Below, piece after piece: positions 44,602 through 52,009 of a stretch of DNA of 64,000 bases. The first letter of the stretch is position 1; every line of letters begins with the position of its first letter. The notes beneath the pieces are model-generated. The model was not told the origin of the DNA and made no database searches. It saw only the letters and a program-made list of their open reading frames with translations. The position numbers and the translations under genes are program-made. The stretch lies in contig DATKPY010000016.1 in assembly GCA_035523875.1 (NCBI GenBank), positions 1-64,000 on the forward strand, read 5' to 3'. This DNA is from JASHUC01 sp035523875 (GTDB lineage Bacteria > Pseudomonadota > Gammaproteobacteria > Steroidobacterales > Steroidobacteraceae).

Positions 44602-45494
44602 ACGAGTCTCCACGATTCTATCCTTTCGGTCAGAACGCCCCGGCGACGGTGATCGCGGTGGTCCTGATGCTCGGTGCGCTCGCGGCGCTGCTCGTCGCGA
44701 TCCTCGGCAGATCGCTGTACGGCTTTGGGGTGGCGGCGATCCTCGCGGTGAGCGGCGCCCTGGTGCCGCTCGCGCTGCTCATGGCGCGGCAATGGGAGAA
44801 GGCTGTCGTGCTGCGCTTCGGAAGATTGCACGCCATTCGCGGACCCGGCCTGTTCACGATCGTGCCGTTCGTCGACACGGTTGCGGCGTGGGTCGATCAG
44901 CGGATCCAGACGACCGAGTTCAATGCCGAGCAGGCGCTGACACGGGACACGGTGCCTACGAACATCGACGCGATCCTGTTCTGGCAAGTCCACGATCCCG
45001 AGCGCGCCGCGCTCGAGATCGCGGACTACCGCCAAGCGATCCTGCGAGTCGCGCAGACTTCGCTGCGCGAGATGATCGGGTCCTCCCCTTTGAGTGCGCT
45101 TCTTTCGGAGCGCAAGGCCGCCGATCTGCAGTTGAAGGAGGAGATCGGCCGCAAGACGGCCGAGTGGGGAGTCGCGGCGATCTCCGTGGAGATCCGGGAC
45201 GTGGCCATCCCGGCGCAGTTGCAGGACGCCATGAGCAGGCAAGCTCAGGCCGAGCGCGAGAAAGCGGCTCGCGTCATTCTCGGCGCCGCCGAAGAGGAAA
45301 TCGCGCGCAAGTTCCTCGAAGCGGCCAATACCTACGGACACAATCCCGTCGCGCTGCAGCTGCGGGCGATGAACATCATTTACGAGACGACCAAGGAGCG
45401 TGGCTCCACCGTCCTCATTCCCACCGCGATGGTCGACAGCCTCAATGTGGGCGGCGTCATCGGAATAGCGAGCTTGGCCGCGCCCGCGGGTTGA
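44598..45494 (+). CDS. Slipin/SPFH domain membrane protein
   Basis: 298 residues with two N-terminal hydrophobic segments (ATVIAVVLMLGALAALLVAIL, FGVAAILAVSGALVPLALLM), a hairpin anchor. The SPFH domain follows: QWEKAVVLRFGRLHAIRGPGLF, QRIQTTEFNAEQALTRDTVPTN and QAQAEREKAARVILGAAEEEIA. It is the second SPFH gene of the window (the other is at 22162) but has no NfeD neighbour. It is translationally coupled to the GntR regulator, so its level is under that control, perhaps in a membrane stress response. Confidence 0.9.
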   Translation: MNESPRFYPFGQNAPATVIAVVLMLGALAALLVAILGRSLYGFGVAAILAVSGALVPLALLMARQWEKAVVLRFGRLHAIRGPGLFTIVPFVDTVAAWVDQRIQTTEFNAEQALTRDTVPTNIDAILFWQVHDPERAALEIADYRQAILRVAQTSLREMIGSSPLSALLSERKAADLQLKEEIGRKTAEWGVAAISVEIRDVAIPAQLQDAMSRQAQAEREKAARVILGAAEEEIARKFLEAANTYGHNPVALQLRAMNIIYETTKERGSTVLIPTAMVDSLNVGGVIGIASLAAPAG

Positions 45495-45550
45495 GGGTGC
45501 TCCGTTGAGCTGCAATACGGGCCAACCGTCGGGGCGATTCGCGCGGCGAT

Positions 45551-45940
45551 TTAGAACCAATGGTCGGCGACGCACCGACCGTCTCGCGGAAGGTCTTTGA
45601 AGGTATCGAGTCCATCGAAGTGATCGATCGGGATCGCCGCTACCGCCTGCGGCTCTGCGAGACGCAGATTGACGGCAATGCGCCGGCGCCCCTCCTCGTC
45701 CCGGCGTTGTCCGCGCCAGAAGGCCACGCATCCGCAAACCGCACAGAAATGAAACTCGATCGCATCGCCTCTCACGTACGCCCGCGTGTTGCCCGCGACT
45801 TTGATGCCCTCGCCCTCGTAGCCATAGGCCCAGAGCACGCCGTAGCGTCGGCACACCGTGCAGTTGCACGCAGTTGCACCATCGGGCTCGCCTGCGAATG
45901 TCCATCGAACGGCGCCACAGTGGCAGGATCCCTCGATCAC
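45551..45940 (-). CDS. GFA family zinc protein
   Basis: 129 residues. The zinc-site pattern of the glutathione-dependent formaldehyde-activating (Gfa/CENP-V) family is complete: GSCHCGAVRW, ACNCTVCRR and HFCAVCGCVAF. The usual core residues (RGDAIEFHFC, IDHFDGLDTF) are present. Members bind two zinc ions; activity on S-hydroxymethylglutathione is doubtful for many, so the true function is open. It is convergent with the slipin gene. Confidence 0.88.
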   Translation of the reverse strand: MIEGSCHCGAVRWTFAGEPDGATACNCTVCRRYGVLWAYGYEGEGIKVAGNTRAYVRGDAIEFHFCAVCGCVAFWRGQRRDEEGRRRIAVNLRLAEPQAVAAIPIDHFDGLDTFKDLPRDGRCVADHWF

Positions 45941-45973
45941 GATGCGAGTTCCCTTGGGGTTAAATGCCGCGCC

Positions 45974-46279
45974 TCAATCGAAAATCCAGTTGAGCACCAT
46001 CACCGGAATCGCGACCACGATCAGCAGTATCGCAAGCAGCCGCACCATGCGCAGCTGCAGCCGCTTCTCCGGGCGGCCGTTCCAGTGCCGCGTGGAGTAC
46101 TTGAGTCCCCCGACCGCGGCCGTGACGAAGAAGGGCATCGACAGCGCCTCTGCGCGCGGGATGAGGTGAGGGACGCGCCCCGCTCCGAGCGCTAACGCGC
46201 AGCCGAGCCCGGCGATGAGGGTCACGCAACCGACGACCGCGCTTATCTGCGAGAGCTTGAGCAGTCCTCTTGCGGTCAT
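45974..46279 (-). CDS. Small membrane protein
   Basis: 101 residues with three hydrophobic stretches: ISAVVGCVTLIAGLGCALAL, MPFFVTAAVGG and a C-terminal LLAILLIVVAIPVMVLNWIF. A basic loop (RHWNGRPEKRLQLRMVR) lies between helices two and three. It looks like a small inner-membrane protein of unknown function. It lies 33 nt upstream of the GFA gene on the same strand and may be cotranscribed. Confidence 0.7.
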   Translation of the reverse strand: MTARGLLKLSQISAVVGCVTLIAGLGCALALGAGRVPHLIPRAEALSMPFFVTAAVGGLKYSTRHWNGRPEKRLQLRMVRLLAILLIVVAIPVMVLNWIFD

Positions 46280-46355
46280 GTCGGAGATGGAGTCCTCATC
46301 TCAGCGACCGCGCGTCGTATGCGGGCCGAGCCACTGCTCAACGCCGCGGCACGCC

Positions 46356-48140
46356 TCAATCCCCGCCGCGCACCCGGTCGGCGAGGCGATCGAGAAGCTT
46401 CATGAACGGCGAGTTCTTGCGCGCTTCCGCCTTCGGCAGTTGACCGACCCGGTCCTTCACCGCCGTGTTGCGGCCGTGATCGATCTCGAGCTGGTCGGCT
46501 CCGAGAATCTCGAGCGTCTCCTCGAGCGTTCGCGGCGAGCGGCGCTCGCGCGCACCGACGCGGCCCGGCTGCGGGCGTACGACGGCGCGTTTGCCGGGCG
46601 GCGAGCCGCTCGCACGGACCGCACCCGCCTGCGGCCGGCGAACCGCCGGCTGCGATGGTTTCGGGGACTCCCCGCCGGGGCTCCCCTGTGGCTCGGCGGC
46701 GAGCGGCGGCTTTGCAGCCCGCGCGCTCGCCGCGGGCGCGGCCGCAGGGGCGGCGCCCGGCTTCGCGAGCTTCTGCGAATCGTCGATGAGCATGAACTCG
46801 GAGGTTGCGAGCGCGACCTTGTCCTGCCGCTGATCTCGCGCAGCCGCGGCCTTCGCGGTCGGAGCGGATTTCTCGCGCGCGCTCGCGCGCTCGCGCTCCT
46901 GAGGGCTCACGGGCACGACGGCGACCGCGGTGAACTCCGAGCGCACGTAGTATGCGACCTGCTTGGCCGAGATCGCATCACCGAAGAATCCCAGCCGCAG
47001 CCCGAACCAGCGCCGCCCCTGGCGGCTCCCCTCGACCGTGTACAGAGTGTAGGCACTGAAGATCGCGAGCGGCGGGACTACGTTGGCATCGATCGGCTGC
47101 ACGGACCATTGCAGCTGCACGGCGAAGGAGACGGGCGCGTTGGATGCGACGGCCTGCTTGATCGCCTGGCGTGTACCGGTGTCGTCCGGCTTGAGCAGGC
47201 TGATGCCGTTCAGCTCCACGGCCCTCGCTGCCTCGATGTTCCGCTCCTCGAGCACCCGCAGAACCTGGCTGTCGGAGAGCGGCGGCTCGCCCTTCGCGGG
47301 CTCGGCCGATCGCGGCGCAACCGCGACGGGCAACTGTCGGGTCGCGCCCGTTTCATCGAGCTGAGCGAGCACCTCACTCACATTCGAGAGCTGCGCGGAG
47401 CGTGTGGCTGCCTGCTTCGCTCCGCTCGGCGGCGGCGCGCCGCGGCGCACGGGACTCGGCGGCGCGCCACGACCCGCGGCCGGCGCGACGCCCGCTCGCG
47501 GTGCGGCGGCGCGCGTCTCCGCCCGCTGCGCGCCCTGCGCTGTCGTCGGTGCGCTGCTCCCCGCGGCGGATCGAGCGGGCGGCGCCGTGCGCCGCGGGGG
47601 CGTGGCGGCCGTGACGGGCCGCGCGGCACTCGGCTCCGGAGCGGGCTGCAGCGTCGGCACGAGCTTGGCGAGGGCGGGTGTCGGCGGACTCGATGCGCTC
47701 GAGCGCTTCGGCGCGGTCGGTACGCTCGCTGCGATTGCCGGGACAGGTGCGCTCGGCCGGCTCGGTGCGGCGGACGGGCTCGGTGAGCGCATCGCCGACT
47801 CGGCCGCCGCGCGCGCGGCGAGTCGTTTGCCCGGTGCCTCTCCCGCCCATGCGCCGGGATAGACCTCGCGCGCGATGGTGAGCCACTCCTCGGCGCTCTG
47901 CAGCGTCTCGAAATAGCCCATGTGCAGGCGGAAGCGCTCCCGGCCGTCCTCGAGACGACGGCTGACGAAGAACGTGAAGCGCCGGAGCTCCGCAGCCGCC
48001 GGCTGCGTGAGCGCCATCGGGGTCGTTGAGGAGCACAGGTTGATGACGAACGGGCCGGCGGCCGGCGCCGGCTCGCGCACCGACCCGACAGCGGCGCGAT
48101 CGCCGCGCGCCGAGAGCGGCTGTGCGTGTGGCGTTGTCAT
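46356..48140 (-). CDS. Large SPOR-like repeat protein under a c-di-GMP riboswitch
   Basis: 594 residues from ATG 48138-48140 (GGGGAA upstream). Two SPOR-like folds are seen: FVINLCSSTTPM with FRLHMGYFETLQSAEEWL near residues 30-105, and a FAVQLQWSV/RRWFGLRLGFFGDAISAKQVAYYV unit near residues 350-425. Between them lie about 200 residues rich in Ala, Pro, Ser and Arg. The C-terminus ends with LEETLEILGADQLEIDHGRNT. No signal peptide, so the protein may be cytoplasmic. SPOR folds bind septal peptidoglycan or proteins. The riboswitch upstream points to c-di-GMP control. The open frame upstream runs through the riboswitch and is not coding. Confidence 0.72.
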   Translation of the reverse strand: MTTPHAQPLSARGDRAAVGSVREPAPAAGPFVINLCSSTTPMALTQPAAAELRRFTFFVSRRLEDGRERFRLHMGYFETLQSAEEWLTIAREVYPGAWAGEAPGKRLAARAAAESAMRSPSPSAAPSRPSAPVPAIAASVPTAPKRSSASSPPTPALAKLVPTLQPAPEPSAARPVTAATPPRRTAPPARSAAGSSAPTTAQGAQRAETRAAAPRAGVAPAAGRGAPPSPVRRGAPPPSGAKQAATRSAQLSNVSEVLAQLDETGATRQLPVAVAPRSAEPAKGEPPLSDSQVLRVLEERNIEAARAVELNGISLLKPDDTGTRQAIKQAVASNAPVSFAVQLQWSVQPIDANVVPPLAIFSAYTLYTVEGSRQGRRWFGLRLGFFGDAISAKQVAYYVRSEFTAVAVVPVSPQERERASAREKSAPTAKAAAARDQRQDKVALATSEFMLIDDSQKLAKPGAAPAAAPAASARAAKPPLAAEPQGSPGGESPKPSQPAVRRPQAGAVRASGSPPGKRAVVRPQPGRVGARERRSPRTLEETLEILGADQLEIDHGRNTAVKDRVGQLPKAEARKNSPFMKLLDRLADRVRGGD

Positions 48141-48233
48141 GCGATGTTCCCCGGAAACGTCCGTGCTGCCACCCTCATCGAGGAGCGCTCCGTGTCCGAG
48201 TTCGGAGGAAACCGCGCGCGATGCCGTGCTCGC

Positions 48234-48318
48234 CGCTGGCAACCCCGCCGTCATAGGAGCGTGTCCATTAGACCGGTGGCTTTGCGTCCCCGTCTTTCGA
48301 CGGGTTTGCCCTTACATG
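48234..48318 (-). promoter_or_regulatory. Cyclic di-GMP-I (GEMM) riboswitch
   Basis: On the minus strand the core at 48310-48278 reads GGCAAACC, stem CCCGTC-GAAA-GACGGG, then GGACGCAAAGCC, followed by ACCGGTCTAA. The P3 side is found at 48249-48238 as GGCGGGGTTGCC. These are the signature strings of the GEMM-I class, including the GAAA tetraloop (P2) and the CGCAAAGCC-CCGG-CUAA core. It ends about 90 nt before the ATG of the SPOR-like gene. No obvious intrinsic terminator follows, so control of translation is more likely than transcription attenuation; this is inference. Confidence 0.88.
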
Positions 48319-48500
48319 TTTGAGAGTGTCTGAAAGCGCCGACGGCGAGTCAAGCGACAATGTGTGCTGCGAATCTCATCCAACGTCGCATGTCGCAGAC
48401 AGTGGCTGTCGCGTCGCGTCCAGCAGACATAAGCGCGCGAGCACGCTCAACATAAACCGCTGCCGCGCACCGATTGCGCGGCCGCGCGAGACTCGCCGGC

Positions 48501-50645
48501 TCAGCCGGCCGCACGCGCCTCGGCGCCAGGCGGAGCCGCCGATCCCCGCGCGGCGAGCAGCTCCGCGACGGCGGCGACCGAAAGAGGACGCGCCAGATAG
48601 AACCCTTGCGCGAGGTCGCAGTGCCGCTCGCGCAGGAAGTCGAGCTGCTCGATGCGCTCGATCCCCTTGGCGACGACTCTGCGGCCGAGTGCGTGGGCGG
48701 CGGCGATCGTCGCGCCCACGGTCATCGCGCACTCGGCGTCCTCCGGCAGCCTGCCGATGAGCGCGCGGTCGAGCTTGATGGTGCCGATCGGATAATCGCG
48801 CAGACACTCGAGCACCGCCTCACCCGCGCTCACGTCATCGAGCGCGAGCCGCACGCCCGACTGCGCGAGCCGCGCCACGGTAGCCTGCGCAGGCTCGGCG
48901 CTGAGCGCATCCGCGGTGAGCTCGAGCTCGATGAGCTCGGCCGGAAGAGCAAAGCGGTCGAGCACCCGGCGGATTGCCTTCGGGAGGTCGGCGTCCTCGA
49001 GCTGCGCCGCGCAGATGTTGAGCGCGAGGCGCGGCGGGCCGATCCCCTGCGCGCGCCACGCGGCGAGCTGCGCGCAGGCCGCCTCGAGCACCCAGCCGCC
49101 GATGTCGAGGATCAGTCCGCTCTCCTCGGCTGCCGGCACGAATGCGTCCGGCTCGCGCAGCCCCTCGCGCGGCGTCTGCCAGCGCAGCAGCGCCTCGACT
49201 GCGGCGAGCGAGCCGTCGGCGATCTCGAACTGCGGCTGATAGAAGAGCGAGAACTCCCGTTTGCGCAGTGCGCGCTGCAGGCCCGTGTCGCTCACCGGGG
49301 CCGCGGGCGCGCCGGACTCGGCCAGATCGAAGAACGCGAAGCGGGCACGTCCGAGCTCCTTTGCGCGGTACAGCGCCGCATCGGCATGACCCACGAGCTC
49401 CTCGAGCGCGGCGCCGCTCTCGATCAGCGCCACTCCGAGGCTCGCCGAGACGCGCAGCTCGTGGCCGCCGATGCTCACGGGCAGCGCAAGCGACTCGACC
49501 ACCCGCCGCGCGACGCCCTCGGCCTCCGCGCGCGTGACATTAGCGAGAACGATCGCGAATTCGTCCCCGCCGAGCCGCGCGACCGTATCGCCGTCCTTCA
49601 CGCAAGCGCGCAGACGCTGCGCAATGGTCGTGAGCAGCTGGTCTCCGGCGCCGTGCCCGAAGCCGTCGTTGACGCGCTTGAAGTGATCGAGGTCGATGTA
49701 GAGCAGCGCCCCGCGCGCCTTGCCCGGGGATGCGCCTCCGAGCTCGCGTGACAGCCGATCGCGAAAGAGCAGCCGATTCGGCAGCCCGGTGAGCGGATCG
49801 TAGTGCGCCTGGCGATAAAGCCGCTCCTCGCGCGCGCTGTTCGCGAGCGCGATCGCGAGTCGCGCGGCGAATTCTCCACCGCAGCGGGTGACGAGGGGGT
49901 CGGCGACCGGCACGCTCGCATAGCCGATCGCGAGGATCGCCTCGACCCGCTCGCCGACGATCACCGGCCAGACCCAGAAGAACTCGGCGCCCGTGTCTTT
50001 GAGGGGCTTGAGAAAGCTGTGGCGCGCGTCCTCGCTGCGCGCGATCGTGAGGCCCTGCGTCTCCGCGGCGAGCCGTGCGAGCATCCCGTCGTCGAGCGCC
50101 ACGCGCCACACCGGCAATGTGTTGCACCCGGCCGTCGCCGCGTACACCCGGCCGTGTCCGGGCGCATCGGCATCACGCAGCGCGATTCCCGCGCCGTGGC
50201 AGCGCGCAACCCCCTGCACGCGCGACAGGATCGCATCGAGCACCTGCTCCAGTCCCGCCGAGCCGAGCAGGAGCCGGTCGACCTCGGCAAGCGTCTCGAT
50301 CGCGCGGAACTGTCTTTGCAGGCTCGATGCGCTGCGCGCGAGCGCCTCGGTGAGATCGCCGAGCTCATCGCTCGCGCGCACCGCGGGCAGCCCGAAGTGG
50401 CCCTGCTGCAGGGATGCGATGCCGCGCTCGAGCGCGCGCAGCGCGGGTAGATAGCGCCGACCGAGGCGCATTGCGGCCACGGCCGTGCAGCCCGAGCCGG
50501 CGATGAGCGCCACGAGCAAACCGCGCGCAATGGAAAGCCCGAGCACGCCCGACGCCAGCGCGAACGCGAACGGCGGCACACTCGAGCAGATGATCAGAGC
50601 GATGGCGATCCGCCGGCCCAGTCGGCTCGACAAGCTCGTGCGCAC
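48501..50645 (-). CDS. GGDEF-EAL c-di-GMP signalling protein with GAF-like domain
   Basis: 714 residues from GTG 50643-50645. Two N-terminal membrane segments (IALIICSSVPPFAFALASGVL, GLLVALIAGSGCTAVAAM), then a HAMP-like and a GAF-like region, then GGDEF (residues 359-363 in RLGGDEFAIVL) and EAL (484-486 in EALLRW). The inhibitory RxxD site is KDGD here. In the EAL domain the EAL, Asn and DD residues are kept, but the loop DFGTG is DVSAG and the late catalytic Glu in AEG is Lys660 (VVAKGIER). A cyclase with a likely weak or dead phosphodiesterase domain fits. A c-di-GMP riboswitch follows downstream. Confidence 0.9.
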   Translation of the reverse strand: MRTSLSSRLGRRIAIALIICSSVPPFAFALASGVLGLSIARGLLVALIAGSGCTAVAAMRLGRRYLPALRALERGIASLQQGHFGLPAVRASDELGDLTEALARSASSLQRQFRAIETLAEVDRLLLGSAGLEQVLDAILSRVQGVARCHGAGIALRDADAPGHGRVYAATAGCNTLPVWRVALDDGMLARLAAETQGLTIARSEDARHSFLKPLKDTGAEFFWVWPVIVGERVEAILAIGYASVPVADPLVTRCGGEFAARLAIALANSAREERLYRQAHYDPLTGLPNRLLFRDRLSRELGGASPGKARGALLYIDLDHFKRVNDGFGHGAGDQLLTTIAQRLRACVKDGDTVARLGGDEFAIVLANVTRAEAEGVARRVVESLALPVSIGGHELRVSASLGVALIESGAALEELVGHADAALYRAKELGRARFAFFDLAESGAPAAPVSDTGLQRALRKREFSLFYQPQFEIADGSLAAVEALLRWQTPREGLREPDAFVPAAEESGLILDIGGWVLEAACAQLAAWRAQGIGPPRLALNICAAQLEDADLPKAIRRVLDRFALPAELIELELTADALSAEPAQATVARLAQSGVRLALDDVSAGEAVLECLRDYPIGTIKLDRALIGRLPEDAECAMTVGATIAAAHALGRRVVAKGIERIEQLDFLRERHCDLAQGFYLARPLSVAAVAELLAARGSAAPPGAEARAAG

Positions 50646-50768
50646 CTGTGTTGGGGGGATTGGGGGCGCAAATCTCGCACGGGCTGGCCCGGTGAGATGT
50701 GAACTGGATCACGTTGTCGCACGGCCACGACAGAGCTCAAGCTTAGCGGCGACCGAAGCGACGCGCCG

Positions 50769-51506
50769 TCAAGGTGGCGGGGGCCGGGCTCGCGAGGTCG
50801 TCGGGGCCTGGACGGCCGCCCGAGGCGCCGGTTTCGCCTCGGCGAGCCCGCGGATCCCCGCGTAGGTGTAGCGATACGTTCCGCGACGCCCGGACCGCGC
50901 GGCCCCGAGCATGGCCGCGGCGACGGTGCGCGCGGGAATCGCCCGTTGCGGCTCGCGCGCACCCACCAGAAAGGGCGAGGCAGCCACTGCGCTCGCCCCG
51001 CGCAACAGATCGAGGAGCTGCGTCTCGCGTCGCAGCCCGAGCAGCCACCCCGGCTGCAGGATGTCGAGGGCGGGAAACGCAAGCGCCTCGAGCGCGCGCT
51101 CGGCCTCGCTCGCCATCTTGAGACCCGCATCGCGCGCACCCGGGTCCGCTCCCGCGCACGAGAGCAGCACGAAGCGCTCGGCCTGCGCGGCTTTTGCAGC
51201 GCGTGCGAACGCGAGCACGTAACCCACCCGCACCCGCCTGCACGCTTGCTCCGAGCCCGCGGCGCGCAGGGAGGTCCCGAGGCAGCAGAAGGCCGTGTGA
51301 CAGGCGAGCCCCTTGAGCTGCGATTCCAGCCGGTCGAACTGCACGATGCGGTTCGCGAGCCGAAAGTGCTCGCGCCCAAGGGGGCGCCGCGACAGCGCAT
51401 ACACGCGCGTGAAGTCGGGGGCATCGAGGAGCTGCTCGAGCAGGTGCCCGCCCGTGAGGCCGGTTGAGCCTGCGAGCACGGCGATCTTGCCGGAAGGGGC
51501 CTGCAT
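50769..51506 (-). CDS. NAD(P)-binding oxidoreductase, HTATIP2/atypical SDR-like
   Basis: 245 residues. Nucleotide-binding motif KIAVLAGSTGLTGGHLLEQLL at the start, followed by YALSRRPLG and FCCLGTSLRAAGS; ERFVLLSCAGAD and ALDILQPGWLLG match the HTATIP2-like atypical SDR group with NAD(P) binding. No catalytic Tyr-x3-Lys pair is present. The C-terminus is Pro-rich. The next gene upstream (51514) is 7 nt away on the same strand, so the pair may form an operon. Function unknown. Confidence 0.8.
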   Translation of the reverse strand: MQAPSGKIAVLAGSTGLTGGHLLEQLLDAPDFTRVYALSRRPLGREHFRLANRIVQFDRLESQLKGLACHTAFCCLGTSLRAAGSEQACRRVRVGYVLAFARAAKAAQAERFVLLSCAGADPGARDAGLKMASEAERALEALAFPALDILQPGWLLGLRRETQLLDLLRGASAVAASPFLVGAREPQRAIPARTVAAAMLGAARSGRRGTYRYTYAGIRGLAEAKPAPRAAVQAPTTSRARPPPP

Positions 51507-51513
51507 CGTGGAG

Positions 51514-51975
51514 CTACCGGGCGGGCGGTGCGTGCACCGGGCGCAGCTCCTGCGGGAAAAGCGCGACGATCGCCTTCACCGCCGCCACGAGCTGCGAGGT
51601 GGTCACGCGAACCATCGAAGTGTTGTGAGTGCGGGCCGCCTCGCCCATCGCGCTTGCCGCGACCCGGGACTTGGCGATGAGCAGATCGAGCATCGCGCGC
51701 GATTGCGACGGCTGGGCCGGCGGCGCGGCGATTCCGGACTCGAGACTCGCCAGCCCCGCATCCAGCCGTTCGGATTCGCGCGCGAGCTCATCGTAGTTTC
51801 CGGCGGCAATGAGCTCGCCGCTCTCCGCGGCCACCTGATCGAGCGCGCTCAGCCCCGACTTCACCATCTCGGGCGATGTCACGATGATCTGCGCCTGGGC
51901 GGCATTAAGCGCGGCGGCGGCAAACGCCCCACCCGCCAGCCATGCGACCCGTCTCAACGCCACCCGACGCCGCAT
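51514..51975 (-). CDS. Small secreted protein, function unknown
   Basis: 153 residues with a signal peptide that starts RRRVALRRVAWLAGGAFAAAAL and ends near AAQAQ, so the protein is probably periplasmic. The mature part is helical with repeated Ala/Leu/Glu and a conserved-looking SPEMVKSGLSALDQVAAE and MVRVTTSQLVAAVKAIV. No metal or enzyme motif is visible. It precedes the NAD(P)-binding gene and follows btuB on the same strand. Confidence 0.65.
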   Translation of the reverse strand: MRRRVALRRVAWLAGGAFAAAALNAAQAQIIVTSPEMVKSGLSALDQVAAESGELIAAGNYDELARESERLDAGLASLESGIAAPPAQPSQSRAMLDLLIAKSRVAASAMGEAARTHNTSMVRVTTSQLVAAVKAIVALFPQELRPVHAPPAR

Positions 51976-52009
51976 CTCGCGCCTCCCCGGGGCGCGACTC
52001 TAACACGCC

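Noticed and set aside
48141..48254. N-terminal extension of the SPOR-like protein (38 codons)
   Set aside because: It lies over the leader and riboswitch region; the ATG at 48138-48140 with GGGGAA upstream is the better start.
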